Both the position numbers and the translations under genes were made by a program. Shown here piece after piece: positions 24,529 through 33,608 of a stretch of DNA of 64,000 nt; the first letter of the stretch is position 1, and each line of letters starts with the position of its first letter. Origin of the DNA: Sediminispirochaeta smaragdinae DSM 11293 (GTDB taxonomy: Bacteria; Spirochaetota; Spirochaetia; DSM-16054; Sediminispirochaetaceae); the NCBI RefSeq assembly GCF_000143985.1, contig NC_014364.1:868001-932000 (forward strand). The letters run 5' to 3'. Under the pieces are notes generated by a model that was not told the origin of the DNA, made no database searches, and worked only from the letters and a program-made list of their open reading frames with translations.

Positions 24529-25959
24529 CTATTTTTGCTGAAGGAGGAGATGTGCCTGCCCTTGAATTTCTGTATACCAGGTACTGAAGGCCTCTTCAGA
24601 GGTTAATCGGGTAAGCAGAGCGGTCCTGTCCCCATTTCCTTCCATCTCCCTTTTTACGCTGTCCAGGTCGGCTGAAATTTTTGCAATAAGCATCTTCTCC
24701 AGAAAATCCCTTATTTCGAAGCTTCCCCTGAAGGGTTTGCTGTTATAGAGGGTATAGGTGTTGAACATATCATCGCTTGCCGTGAACGAGGCCACTATCG
24801 CTGCCGAGGAACTATTTCCCGCAGAGGCTTCTTTGATGAAATTCCCCCCATCCAAGGCCTCATTGGTAACCGGAAAGTATCCTGTGGATAGAGCGAATTT
24901 CAGATTTTGAGGCGGCTGGGTAAACCATTTCAAAAACAGGGTGGCTGCGTACACATGGGCGTCGTCACTTTTCGTGATACACATACCGGCCCCTTGCTGA
25001 ATCGCAATGCGCTTTCCGTTCTCAAAGCAGGGGTAGGGCAGCACAAGAGGCTCTATTTTCTGTACATCTTTGTCATTGAACGCCACCTCGGTCGGAAAGT
25101 ATGCGGCCCCCGCAGTTGATCCCGTGTAGGCCAATACGGTCCCGTTTTTGGCATCGTCGGAACTGAAGCGTCCCGATTTGTCAAAGTATCCATACATGTA
25201 GGGAGTATAAAAATAGCTCCAGATCGCCTTGGCAACCTTCGGGGTAAGATTGAAACTCGCTGTTCCATCTTGAGAATAGTTGAAGAGTTCAGTACCCAGC
25301 TGCATGCTTGCGACTATCATGTAGTTCGCGTTCGAATCCACCCCGAAAAACCCCTTGCCCGTGGCTTCGTAGTAGGCTTTCGATACCTTGACGAGACCTT
25401 CCCAGCTTGAGAGATCCTTTTCAGTAAAGCCGTAGGCTTTTGCAAAAGGTTCCCAGGCCGTTCGGTTGACATAAAGGTTTTCGGAAGACTTTGCTATGGG
25501 AAGAATGTAGTATTTGTTGTCGGTAATGAATCGACCCTCTTCAAGGAACTCCTTTCGGTATGTGCTTAACTCCTCCTGTGAGAAGTATTGTTCAAGATTC
25601 ACAAGCGGAACAATTTGATTGACCCGAAAGGCATTGTCTGGATAGGAAGCAAAGATATCCGGCATGGGTGGGGCACCGATAGATCTATTGGCGGCATCAA
25701 AAACAGCGGCTCCCAGCTGATTAACATCGCCCTGGCTTTGGGCATCCACAACGATTCCCCGATCCATACCTATCGTTTCATTGAATTCTGAAACGAGGCT
25801 GTCGAAGACCACCTTCATATTGCCGTTATAGTAGTGCCATAAGGTCACCGTAATGGGCCTATCCGGATCTAACAGTGTCTCTCTTTTATCCGAAGAGCAG
25901 GCTGCTACGGCCAGAAGCACGACGGCCAAAGATAGTATCAGTTTTCCGTACGATTTCAT
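24529..25959 (-). CDS. Extracellular solute-binding lipoprotein (family 1 type), orphan
   Basis: About 476 residues, signal peptide ending in AVAAC, then a family 1 binding-protein fold: PITVTLWHYYNGNMKVVFDSLVSEF at the N terminus, YPDNAFRVNQIVPLVNLEQYF, and late AATLFLKWFTQPPQNLKFALSTGYFPV, which is typical of sugar-binding proteins. ATG 25959 is chosen because the signal peptide begins there and GGAG precedes it; a longer reading from 26277 would run through a repeat element. No permease or ATPase gene accompanies it. It is co-transcribed with the diguanylate cyclase downstream, which suggests sensing rather than uptake. Confidence 0.85.
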   Translation of the reverse strand: MKSYGKLILSLAVVLLAVAACSSDKRETLLDPDRPITVTLWHYYNGNMKVVFDSLVSEFNETIGMDRGIVVDAQSQGDVNQLGAAVFDAANRSIGAPPMPDIFASYPDNAFRVNQIVPLVNLEQYFSQEELSTYRKEFLEEGRFITDNKYYILPIAKSSENLYVNRTAWEPFAKAYGFTEKDLSSWEGLVKVSKAYYEATGKGFFGVDSNANYMIVASMQLGTELFNYSQDGTASFNLTPKVAKAIWSYFYTPYMYGYFDKSGRFSSDDAKNGTVLAYTGSTAGAAYFPTEVAFNDKDVQKIEPLVLPYPCFENGKRIAIQQGAGMCITKSDDAHVYAATLFLKWFTQPPQNLKFALSTGYFPVTNEALDGGNFIKEASAGNSSSAAIVASFTASDDMFNTYTLYNSKPFRGSFEIRDFLEKMLIAKISADLDSVKREMEGNGDRTALLTRLTSEEAFSTWYTEIQGQAHLLLQQK

Positions 25960-26372
25960 CGTTTTGACGCTCCATTTGAAACCAGAAGGCATAATTTCAC
26001 CCCATTCGATTGTATCAGGATTTTTTCGGTTTACCAAATACTTATATAGTGTTCGGAATCCTGGTGGTACACATGCCATTTTGCTGGTAAAATACTTGTT
26101 TTTATGCCGGTGCATACTTTTCCCCACGGTTTGGTTTGTAGGTAACTGCCGGAGAAGGGATATTCCGTCCGGGATCATAGTGAGAAGATTAAGAGGGATA
26201 TTGAATCGACGGTGACCTGGATGATGTCTCCTGACGGATGTCGAACGTGCTTCGACTCTTATTGAAGCATGGATCATAACCTGTCGTGGGAAAACGAAGA
26301 GATAACCTTTCTTAGATTCTCAAAACATCCGCGTTATGCACTGGCATCGGAGGGGGGCGTACGAAAATAGGT
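25960..26372. other. Intergenic region between divergent solute-binding protein and recQ genes
   Basis: 413 bp without a gene in my reading. It holds a truncated 149-bp repeat copy (26047 onward), and must contain the promoters of both divergent genes; I see no consensus promoter. An open frame through it on the minus strand is only an upstream extension of the lipoprotein gene with no signal peptide at its start. Confidence 0.6.
26047..26165. repeat. Truncated copy of the 149-bp repeat (left end and interior)
   Basis: Starts TA-GTGTTCGGAATCCTGGTGG and stays alignable with the copy at 61818 through CATTTTGCTGGTAAAATACT, TTTATGCCGGTGCATAC and the purine-rich GGAGAAGGGA tract. The right terminal inverted repeat is not present. 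The right boundary given is approximate. Confidence 0.7.
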
Positions 26373-28178
26373 ATGAATGAAGTCAGAAGAATTCTTAAAT
26401 CGGTTTTCGGCTACTCCTCCTTTAAAGCGAACCAGAAGGAGGTTATCAACGCCATCCTTGCAGGGCGGGATCTTTTTGCCGCCATGCCCACCGGGGGCGG
26501 AAAGAGCCTCTGCTATCAGATTCCGGCCCTGCTCTTTGACGGGCTTACCGTTGTTGTCAGTCCTCTGATCGCCCTCATGAAGGACCAGGTTGATGCGGCC
26601 CTTAGCCTGGGGATTCCTGCGGCCTTTTTGAACAGTAGTCAGAGCCAGGAGGATGCCACCGAAACCTACCGTCGTCTTTACCGAGGGGAGATTAAACTCC
26701 TCTATCTTTCCCCCGAGCGTCTGGCCGTCGATGGTTTTACCGAGCGCTTGGCAGCCTTTAATGTTTCTCTCTTTGCCGTGGATGAGGCCCACTGCCTTTC
26801 CGAGTGGGGCCACGACTTTAGACCGGACTATCTGGCCCTTGCACAGTTGCGTACCGCCTTTCCCACGGTTCCTATCGCCGCCTTTACCGCCACCGCGACG
26901 GTTCGGGTGCAGGAGGATATTATCCGGCTCCTTCGGCTTGAAGATCCCTTTATCCTACGGGCATCCTTCAATCGAAAAGAACTCTTCTATCAGGTTTTAC
27001 CCAAAACCGAGGTTCTCTCCCAAATCGCCCAGTACATAGGAGCACATCCGGACCAGTCGGGAATCGTCTACCGCCTGAGCCGAAAAGATACCGATAAAAC
27101 CGTCGACTACCTGGGGAAACTGGGTATCCGTGCCTTGCCCTACCATGCAGGAATGGACAAGGATGAGCGGGCGCGGAACCAGGAACGTTTCAACAACGAT
27201 GATGTTCAGGTCATTGTCGCCACCACGGCCTTCGGCATGGGAATCGACAAGAACAACATTCGCTACGTGATCCATGGTGACCTACCCAAGAGCATGGAGG
27301 GCTACTATCAGGAAACCGGCCGTGCCGGGCGGGACGGCTTGGAATCCCAATGTATCCTTTTTTTCGGTACCGCCGACATTGCCCGTCTGAATTATTTCAT
27401 TCGGCAGATCGAAGATCCTGCCGAGCAGCGACGAAGCAGGGAGAACCTGGATAGAATGGCCCGCTTTGCCTCGGTCAATGTTTGCCGGCGCAAGCAGATT
27501 CTAGAATATTTCAACGAAACCTTCGAGGGTAACTGCGGCAGCTGCGATGTCTGTACCGGAACCACAAACGAGATTGATGCCGGTACAGATGCGCGAAAGC
27601 TCCTTTCCGCCATCTATCGCACCCGTGAAGGCTTTGGAGCTGGTCACATTATCGATATCGTCCGCGGCGCCGATACGGAGAAGATCCGCAAGAACGGACA
27701 CGCCGCCTTGAAAACCTACGGCGTGGGGAGAGACAAGAGCAAGAAGTGGTGGATGGGCATTGTCACCGAACTCATCGGCCAGCAGATGATCTTCCGTGAC
27801 AGCGATCGCTTCAACGTGCTGAGGATTACCGAAGAAGGGCGAAAGCTTCTTTTCGGCAACGAGCCCTTTTTCATCCTTGATCCCGGAGGCAAGGCGGAGT
27901 CCTCTGCAAAAGCCCCTTCTTTTGAACAGACAGCAGCCGGTGGTGCTCCCACCCCGACAAATACGCAGCTACTTACCAGGCTGAAGCAGCTGCGTACTCG
28001 TCTGGCAAAGGAGCACCACCTTCCCCCTTACATCATCTTTTCCGATAAGACCCTCACCCAGATGGCCGCAGCCCTCCCCGAGACCAGCAGCGAACTGCTT
28101 GCCATCTCCGGGGTAGGGGAGAAAAAACTTGCTGCCTACGGCTCGGATTTCTTAGCGGTGATCCGGGAGCATATGTGA
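26373..28178 (+). CDS. recQ: ATP-dependent DNA helicase RecQ
   Basis: 601 residues, the usual length for bacterial RecQ. Walker A MPTGGGKS (38-45), DEAH box in FAVDEAHCLSEWGHDF, motif VATTAFGMGIDKNNIRYVIH, and ETGRAGRDG (motif VI). The zinc site appears as C..C..C in VCRRKQILEYF / NCGSCDVC, followed by the RQC winged helix and a C-terminal HRDC domain ending ISGVGEKKLAAYGSDFLAVI. It unwinds 3' overhang duplexes in recombination repair and stalled-fork processing. It stands alone, followed by a hairpin at 28200-28224. Confidence 0.96.
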   Translation: MNEVRRILKSVFGYSSFKANQKEVINAILAGRDLFAAMPTGGGKSLCYQIPALLFDGLTVVVSPLIALMKDQVDAALSLGIPAAFLNSSQSQEDATETYRRLYRGEIKLLYLSPERLAVDGFTERLAAFNVSLFAVDEAHCLSEWGHDFRPDYLALAQLRTAFPTVPIAAFTATATVRVQEDIIRLLRLEDPFILRASFNRKELFYQVLPKTEVLSQIAQYIGAHPDQSGIVYRLSRKDTDKTVDYLGKLGIRALPYHAGMDKDERARNQERFNNDDVQVIVATTAFGMGIDKNNIRYVIHGDLPKSMEGYYQETGRAGRDGLESQCILFFGTADIARLNYFIRQIEDPAEQRRSRENLDRMARFASVNVCRRKQILEYFNETFEGNCGSCDVCTGTTNEIDAGTDARKLLSAIYRTREGFGAGHIIDIVRGADTEKIRKNGHAALKTYGVGRDKSKKWWMGIVTELIGQQMIFRDSDRFNVLRITEEGRKLLFGNEPFFILDPGGKAESSAKAPSFEQTAAGGAPTPTNTQLLTRLKQLRTRLAKEHHLPPYIIFSDKTLTQMAAALPETSSELLAISGVGEKKLAAYGSDFLAVIREHM

Positions 28179-28199
28179 TTCATTTGTGTGAGGCTGCAT

Positions 28200-28224
28200 T
28201 TCTTCCTGCAATCTTCAGGAAGAA
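28200..28224 (+). terminator. Hairpin after recQ
   Basis: TTCTTCCTG and CAGGAAGAA form a perfect 9-bp stem with a 7-nt loop, 21 nt after the recQ stop. No T-tract follows, so termination strength is uncertain. Confidence 0.5.
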
Positions 28225-28256
28225 GCGTAGCCATGCCCTTTAATATAATCCAAATG

Positions 28257-28405
28257 TAGTGTTCCGAATCCTGGTGGTGTGCGAGTCACTTTGCCGGTAA
28301 AATCCTTGCTTTTATGTCAGTACTTTCTTTTTCACATAGTTCAACTTTCAGTTTATTATAGGAAATGGAATTACGTTCCTTCAATCACCAGGATTCGGAA
28401 CAGTA
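28257..28405. repeat. 149-bp TA-flanked inverted-repeat element, copy 2
   Basis: Left end TA-GTGTTCCGAATCCTGGTGG, right end ATCACCAGGATTCGGAACAG-TA. Interior matches the copy at 61818 nearly throughout, for example TTTGCCGGTAAA and GGAAATGGAATTA-GTTCCTTCAA. It fills most of the recQ-C39 peptidase interval (28179-28471), leaving only about 66 bp before the next gene for a promoter. Confidence 0.85.
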
Positions 28406-28471
28406 GATTCTCTTTATGCGCTATATTTCTATTAGCAACAGACACAAGAAAAACGACATAAGCGGAGAGCC

Positions 28472-29113
28472 ATGCGAAAGCCTATTACGATTTTTTCCCT
28501 CCTTTCACTACTTTTTGTGTTTTTGTCCCAAGACCTTTCGGCGGAGGGGATCTCAATCGATGTACCCTCCTATACCCAGGGCAAGGAGGCTCCATGGGCC
28601 GATGAAACGTTGGGTATAGACTCGTGGGTTACCATCCGCAGCCACGGCTGCGCCCTGACCTGTATCGCCATGGTGGTTTCGTATTTTACCGGGGAGGAGA
28701 ATAATCCCTCGGTGATGAACCACTGGCTTCAGATGCACGACGGTTTTGAAGTTGACAGGGAGATTGTTGATAATGTGGGGCAGGCTGTTTTGAATTGGCC
28801 GGCCCTTACTGCCTACGGGGATGGCTGGGTCTATACCCGCTTCGACTGGAAAGCCCTTCCTGCCGATATCATCCTGACGAGGTATTATCTTGATCATGGC
28901 ATTCCGGTTATCGCCGAGGTCGTCTATAAAGGGGCTCCTCACTATGTCGTGCTGACCGGCTATGATGAGAAGGGCTTTACCATGAATGATCCGGAATTGC
29001 CGGATGAGCACTCCTTCAGCGAGGTCTACAATGTAAGTGACACATGGGGTTCGGGGGCGGCCCGCAATCTCTACGGGATACGGGTTCTCTACCCCCGAAG
29101 TCTCACAGAATAA
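28472..29113 (+). CDS. Exported C39-like (papain-fold) peptidase family protein
   Basis: 213 residues with a signal peptide (about 1-24). VPSYTQG at the mature start, the candidate catalytic Cys in SHGCALTCIAM and the His in APHYVVLTGYDEKGFTMNDPE give the Cys-His arrangement of the Peptidase_C39_2 family, whose members lie outside the cytoplasm. No ABC transporter is attached, so it is not a bacteriocin-leader peptidase. Substrate unknown. Its 3' end overlaps that of the convergent LysE-type gene by 11 nt. Confidence 0.75.
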   Translation: MRKPITIFSLLSLLFVFLSQDLSAEGISIDVPSYTQGKEAPWADETLGIDSWVTIRSHGCALTCIAMVVSYFTGEENNPSVMNHWLQMHDGFEVDREIVDNVGQAVLNWPALTAYGDGWVYTRFDWKALPADIILTRYYLDHGIPVIAEVVYKGAPHYVVLTGYDEKGFTMNDPELPDEHSFSEVYNVSDTWGSGAARNLYGIRVLYPRSLTE

Positions 29114-29699
29114 TAAAAACAACCGATGCGGCCGTCAGGCCTCCCAGAGCATAACGAATTCCTTTAGCTCCTTTCTCATCCCCCATCCATCGGTTCAAAA
29201 ATGATCCGAAGGCGGCCCATACCGATACTGAAAGGGGTGTTATGACAAGAAAGCATCCGGTGATCAGCAGTACGGAGGCTAGGTACTGGTTTCCTTCCAG
29301 CGTATATACGCTCATGGCCGTTATCGTCGTAACGTATATCTTAGGGTTAAGATACTGCAGTGCCATTCCCTGGAACACAGTCAGGGGCTTCTGAGTGTGT
29401 TCTTTTCCCCTGCTTTTACGGTTTTGAAACGCAATGTGGAAGGCCAGGTATAAAAGATAAAGGGTTCCGATGATTTTCAGGATGTTTTGGATTACCGGGA
29501 ATTCCTGAAAAAGCAACCCCAGTCCCATTGCGCTTAGGACAAGCTGGCTTTGTAGTCCCAAAACGATACCGATAATCAGCGGTAGATTCTTCCTGTAACC
29601 GAACTGCGCACCGGATACCGTGAGGAGCATGTTGTTCGGGCCCGGGGTGATGGTCATAGAAAGGGTGAAAAGGATGACCGGTATGAAGATTGACTGCAT
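29103..29699 (-). CDS. LysE/RhtB-family amino acid exporter
   Basis: 198 residues, about six membrane helices. MTITPGPNNMLLTVSGAQFG near the N terminus is the LysE/RhtB signature (PGPNN), and LNPKIYV after the third helix is also typical. ATG 29699 is preferred because GGAGG lies 6 nt upstream and the first helix starts there. It is divergent from a MocR-type regulator, a frequent arrangement in which the regulator controls export of an amino acid or related compound. Confidence 0.9.
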   Translation of the reverse strand: MQSIFIPVILFTLSMTITPGPNNMLLTVSGAQFGYRKNLPLIIGIVLGLQSQLVLSAMGLGLLFQEFPVIQNILKIIGTLYLLYLAFHIAFQNRKSRGKEHTQKPLTVFQGMALQYLNPKIYVTTITAMSVYTLEGNQYLASVLLITGCFLVITPLSVSVWAAFGSFLNRWMGDEKGAKGIRYALGGLTAASVVFIIL

Positions 29700-29769
29700 A
29701 AGATACCTCCAGGTGTTTCGTATGCAGTGAGTATGTGAAACTGTGCTAAAGGTGAACAGATGCAAAAAC

Positions 29770-29809
29770 TTGACAATCGTACCATAACAGATTAGGTTTC
29801 TGTTATGGT
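29770..29809 (+). promoter_or_regulatory. Promoter and perfect palindrome overlapping the MocR start codon
   Basis: TTGACA at 29770-29775 is followed by ACCATAACAG (29781-29790), 9 bp, then CTGTTATGGT (29800-29809): a perfect 10-bp dyad that spans the expected -10/+1 region and contains the ATG at 29805. It is well placed for autorepression by the MocR protein and for control of the divergent LysE gene. Confidence 0.65.
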
Positions 29810-31223
29810 CTCATCCGAAAGCGAATTCCTCTACGAAAAAATCGTTCGTCAAATTTCCGAGGCTCTTGATGAGGGGGTGATCGTCCGGGAAGAAAAGCTG
29901 CCGTCCCTGCGGCTCATGAGCCGTCGTTATCACTGTTCTCTTTCGGTGGTGATGCAGGCCTATGAGGTTTTGGAGGCGCAGGGGCGTATCTATTCCGTGG
30001 AAAAATCGGGATTTTTTGCAGCAGATTGTTTATCTGTTCCGCTTCCGACGCCAGAGAAGGAGCCCTTTTCCCTCAAGTCCAGGGAGGCCAAACCGGTGAG
30101 CATCCTCGGAAGGATCGTGGAGGCCAGCAACGATCATTCTACCATCCCTCTTGGCGCGGGCTTGCCGGATTCCTCCTATTTGCCTTTGCCCGCTTTGAAA
30201 CGGGAATTTCATACCCTTTTGAAGGAGCAGCCTGAATGTCTGATTGAATATACCGATGAGCTGGGAGATCCCGGTCTTCGTAAGGAAATAGCAAAGATCA
30301 TGAAGCTCCGCGGAGTCATAGTGAATCCTGAAGAGATCTTACTGACAAACGGATGCACGGAGGCCCTTTCCCTGGCAATACAGTCCTGTTCCTCACCGGG
30401 GGATGTGATTGTTTTGGAGTGTCCGATTTTTATGGGGACGATTGGAATGCTCAAGAAGCTGAAGCGGCGTATTATCACCGTGCCGACCTCCCCTGAAACT
30501 GGTATGGATCTTGGCCGTTTGGAAGAGGTGCTGCGCAACGAGGATGTCAAAGCCGTGGTCATGACGGCCCTCTATCAAAATCCTCTCGGGTTTGTTATGC
30601 CGGAAGAGGCAAGGAAACGGGTGGTCGAATTGGTCGAACACTTTGAAACCGTACTTATCGAAGACGATGTTTATCATGACTGCTCATTTCATCATGCACA
30701 GGATCGGTGCCTGAAAAGTTTCGATAGCTCCGGCGGAGTGCTCTACTGTGCATCTTTCTCAAAAACACTTTCCCCAGCCATGAGATCCGGCTGGCTTATC
30801 GGAGGGACCTATCTTCATCGTTGCCGAAATTTGAAGATGTCCCTCACATTGGGCAACAGCGGCTTGTCTCAGAAGGTCCTGGCACGCTATCTGGCCACCC
30901 CTGGTTATGAGCGGCATCTGGTGCGGCTGCAAAAAACCATGTCCCGTCAGGCCAGGGAGATGTCTGTCCTTTTGCATCGATACTTGCCCGAAGGTACCGC
31001 AATTTCCCAGCCCAAAGGGGGCTATTATCTTTGGGTCGAGCTACCGCAGGGCAACGACACTTTGGCTCTTTTTGAAAAGGCTCTCGACTTGGGAATCAGC
31101 ATTGTTCCGGGGAAGGCGTTCTCTCCTGAAGAGCGTTACGGCAATTGTATGCGAATCACTTTTGCCTCACCCATGACGCCGGAAATCGAAGAAGGAGTCA
31201 GAAATCTTGCGGCTTTGCTATAA
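29805..31223 (+). CDS. MocR-type regulator (GntR helix-turn-helix fused to PLP aminotransferase fold)
   Basis: 472 residues. A GntR winged helix occupies about 1-75 (LYEKIVRQISEALDEG, LPSLRLMSRRYHCS), followed by a class I aminotransferase-like domain with TNGCTEALSLAIQSC, TALYQNPLG and the PLP-lysine motif SFSKTLSPAMRSGWLIG. MocR proteins sense PLP adducts or amino acids. The neighbouring LysE exporter is the likely target. The ATG at 29805 gives the normal family N terminus but has no ribosome-binding site and lies about where transcription should begin, so a leaderless mRNA is possible. Confidence 0.92.
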   Translation: MVSSESEFLYEKIVRQISEALDEGVIVREEKLPSLRLMSRRYHCSLSVVMQAYEVLEAQGRIYSVEKSGFFAADCLSVPLPTPEKEPFSLKSREAKPVSILGRIVEASNDHSTIPLGAGLPDSSYLPLPALKREFHTLLKEQPECLIEYTDELGDPGLRKEIAKIMKLRGVIVNPEEILLTNGCTEALSLAIQSCSSPGDVIVLECPIFMGTIGMLKKLKRRIITVPTSPETGMDLGRLEEVLRNEDVKAVVMTALYQNPLGFVMPEEARKRVVELVEHFETVLIEDDVYHDCSFHHAQDRCLKSFDSSGGVLYCASFSKTLSPAMRSGWLIGGTYLHRCRNLKMSLTLGNSGLSQKVLARYLATPGYERHLVRLQKTMSRQAREMSVLLHRYLPEGTAISQPKGGYYLWVELPQGNDTLALFEKALDLGISIVPGKAFSPEERYGNCMRITFASPMTPEIEEGVRNLAALL

Positions 31224-31302
31224 GCGCCTGAGAAGTTTGCTTGATTTCGTCAGGATCAGCCGCTGCGCCGGAGTGGCGGTGATCTGTTGGGATAGATATA
31301 TT

Positions 31303-31348
31303 CCGGCCATACGCTTGGAAGATTGACTCTCTTCCAGCGTATGGCCGG
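31303..31348. terminator. Long hairpin between convergent mocR and reductase 4 genes
   Basis: Arms 31303-31321 and 31331-31348 pair over 18 bp with a single bulged T and a 9-nt loop. It probably serves as a bidirectional terminator for the two convergent genes, though no T-tract follows on either strand. Confidence 0.65.
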
Positions 31349-31356
31349 GCATGAAA

Positions 31357-31378
31357 ACCACCACGATTCAGGACAGTA
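31357..31378. repeat. Decayed end of the 149-bp repeat
   Basis: CCACCACGATTCAGGACAGTA matches the right end of the copies at 28257 and 61818 at 18 of 21 positions and ends in TA. No left end is visible at the expected distance. It directly follows the hairpin at 31303-31348. Confidence 0.45.
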
Positions 31379-31391
31379 ACTTTATGTAAAA

Positions 31392-33608
31392 TTAGTTCCT
31401 ATTTGAATAATCAACGGCATGTTCACCGGCTATTCTTCCTGAATTATAAGAATACCCCATAGTGCAGCCCGGGATATCGTAGTAGGGGTAGCCCATGAAA
31501 CCTCCTGTATCCTGTCCTGCCGCATATAATCCTGCTATCGGCTGCAATTCTTTGTTGACAACCTGGAATTGTTCATTAACTTTTATTCCGCCGCTTGTTC
31601 CGAATATGGCAGGCTCCATACGGACAGCGTAATAGGGGCCTCCATTAATTGTCTGGGTAAGCCATACAGGATTCTTGTAAAAATCATCATCCTGCTTTTG
31701 ATCAACCATTTGCTTGTATCTTGCTACCGTATTAACAAGGACATCTTTCTCAACTCCCATCTGGGATTCCAGTTCTTCGATGCTGCTGCCCTTACATGCA
31801 ATATGTGCATCCATGGCTCTCTGCATCTCATCCATGATGGAGGTAAAAGGGACCAGAGCCCTGCCTCTCCACAGAATCGTTTTCTTGAGCATTTCGGTGG
31901 TTTCTTTTGGAAACAATCCCGGAAAGCCCTGAGTATGCAGGGTATCAAGGGTGGCTTGATCAAATATGACATAAAAAGAGCCTGCGGTCCTTATTGCCGA
32001 AGCCCCCTTTGCAAGAGGTTGTTCTGCACAAAGTCCCTCATCCATAAACCTTTTGCCTTCGATATTTACCTGCAGGAGGCCTCCGTAATTCAAATACTTC
32101 ATGAAGTAACTGTTGTAATCCAGGGTGGTGCTGGCAGCAAATTCCGTCAGGTGAGGAAAAATTTCCTCGTTCATCATTGCTCCGGCAGAAAGGGCCATGT
32201 TCAACCCGTCGCCGGTGCTGGCAGATAGTCCTGAAAGATAATAGTTGGAACTGCCTGTATACCTTTCAAGCATTTCAGGGTTTCCTCCAAACCCTCCGGT
32301 GGCAATGATAACGGCATCGGCATGTACTGTTACAACGGTTCCATCCTTTTTTACAGCCTTGAGCCCTGTGACCCTGGCTCCGTCTATGAGCAGCTCTGTA
32401 GCGGAGGTTTCAAGAAGTAGCTTTGCGCCTGCCGGAAGGATATAATTGTCGTAAAGGTCCTGCATTTTCTGTGTACCTTTTCCGGTATCGTGGGTATATC
32501 CGTATCCGCCTATCTTTAACTTGTACCCATGAGCAGCTAACCAATCCGCGGTATCTCCTGATTTTTCAAGAATGGTTTTGACTATCAAGGGGTTTGCGGT
32601 CCAGTCCGAGTATTCCATCATTTCCTTGAAAACCTCATCGACTGTCACCTTTGAACCGGCAGCCTTTGTAAAGGAGCTTTCAACCCCGATAAACCCCGTG
32701 GAACAGACTCCCATACCCCCGATTTTTCCCGTCTTTTCTACAATGACAACATTGGCGCCTTTTTCTATGGCCGCAAGCGCAGCGGCAGTGCCCGCCGTAC
32801 CGCCTCCTGCTATAACAACATCAGCCGTGTATTCCTCAGTGGAATTACGTTTTTCGGTTTTTGCATTAAAATCCGTAAAATCGGCGCCTGCTTGTTCCAT
32901 GGCCTGGGTAACCGCAGAAATAATACCCCGGCAGGTCATGGTGCATCCGGAAACAACATCAACAGCGATACTTTGTTTTTCAACAATATCCTTCTGCATG
33001 CGTTCTATTGCCGGTTCCTTGAATCCAGGGGTATCGTCACAGTTTGTAACGGTAACATCAAGGATCGAATCTTCATCAACCTTTACATCAACTGTTATCG
33101 GTTGTATTACCTTGGGCGAACCGAAACGGGCACCTTCATTGCTTCCCTTGGCCCATTTCCCGTATGCACTTCCAGTGTAAACTCCGGGTGCCATTGGTGT
33201 CTTCTGTGCTGAACCCTTTTCTTTATGTGCCTCGGAATGTGTTTCTGAGAGCCGTTTTAAATCTACACCCGATGGCTCCAGAGCGTTTTTGACCGCTTCC
33301 TTTATTGCATCGCTGACAATAGTCGCGCCGGACACCGTATCCACAGCCAAACTCTGGTTCTTAATAATCTCAGCTGGAATCAGCTTCAGAGCAGTGTCTG
33401 CAAGACCTTCTGTCTCATGATTTTCAACTATTTTTATGCTGTTAATTGAGTCCTCATCAACAGACACCTCTACTTTGATCTGGCCGTTTTTACCCTGGGC
33501 CGTTCCGATATACGAGCCTGCAGTAAAACTCAAATTTGATGGATGACATCCGGTAAAAAGCAACATGGCAGCTATTGCCGATATCAAAAAAGCATAACCC
33601 TTTCTCAT
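31392..33608 (-). CDS. FMN-bind x2/FAD-dependent lipoprotein reductase 4
   Basis: 738 residues, the largest of the four reductases here. Signal peptide ends at Cys21 (FTGC). Two FMN-bind domains in tandem carry DTVSGAT (90-96) and DVVSGCT (217-223, Cys in place of Ala), then the FAD domain begins VVIAGGGTAGTAAALAA (about 264) and ends GLYAAGQDTGGFMGYPYYD. Two FMNs would form a short electron relay to the FAD. A TATAAT at 33665-33670 (minus strand) is a candidate -10 box without a good -35, as expected for an activator-dependent promoter; the AraC-type gene upstream is the likely activator. Confidence 0.87.
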   Translation of the reverse strand: MRKGYAFLISAIAAMLLFTGCHPSNLSFTAGSYIGTAQGKNGQIKVEVSVDEDSINSIKIVENHETEGLADTALKLIPAEIIKNQSLAVDTVSGATIVSDAIKEAVKNALEPSGVDLKRLSETHSEAHKEKGSAQKTPMAPGVYTGSAYGKWAKGSNEGARFGSPKVIQPITVDVKVDEDSILDVTVTNCDDTPGFKEPAIERMQKDIVEKQSIAVDVVSGCTMTCRGIISAVTQAMEQAGADFTDFNAKTEKRNSTEEYTADVVIAGGGTAGTAAALAAIEKGANVVIVEKTGKIGGMGVCSTGFIGVESSFTKAAGSKVTVDEVFKEMMEYSDWTANPLIVKTILEKSGDTADWLAAHGYKLKIGGYGYTHDTGKGTQKMQDLYDNYILPAGAKLLLETSATELLIDGARVTGLKAVKKDGTVVTVHADAVIIATGGFGGNPEMLERYTGSSNYYLSGLSASTGDGLNMALSAGAMMNEEIFPHLTEFAASTTLDYNSYFMKYLNYGGLLQVNIEGKRFMDEGLCAEQPLAKGASAIRTAGSFYVIFDQATLDTLHTQGFPGLFPKETTEMLKKTILWRGRALVPFTSIMDEMQRAMDAHIACKGSSIEELESQMGVEKDVLVNTVARYKQMVDQKQDDDFYKNPVWLTQTINGGPYYAVRMEPAIFGTSGGIKVNEQFQVVNKELQPIAGLYAAGQDTGGFMGYPYYDIPGCTMGYSYNSGRIAGEHAVDYSNRN

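Noticed and set aside
25960-26277. N-terminal extension of the solute-binding lipoprotein
   Set aside because: It would put 106 residues before the signal peptide and run through a repeat element; ATG 25959 has both signal peptide and ribosome-binding site.
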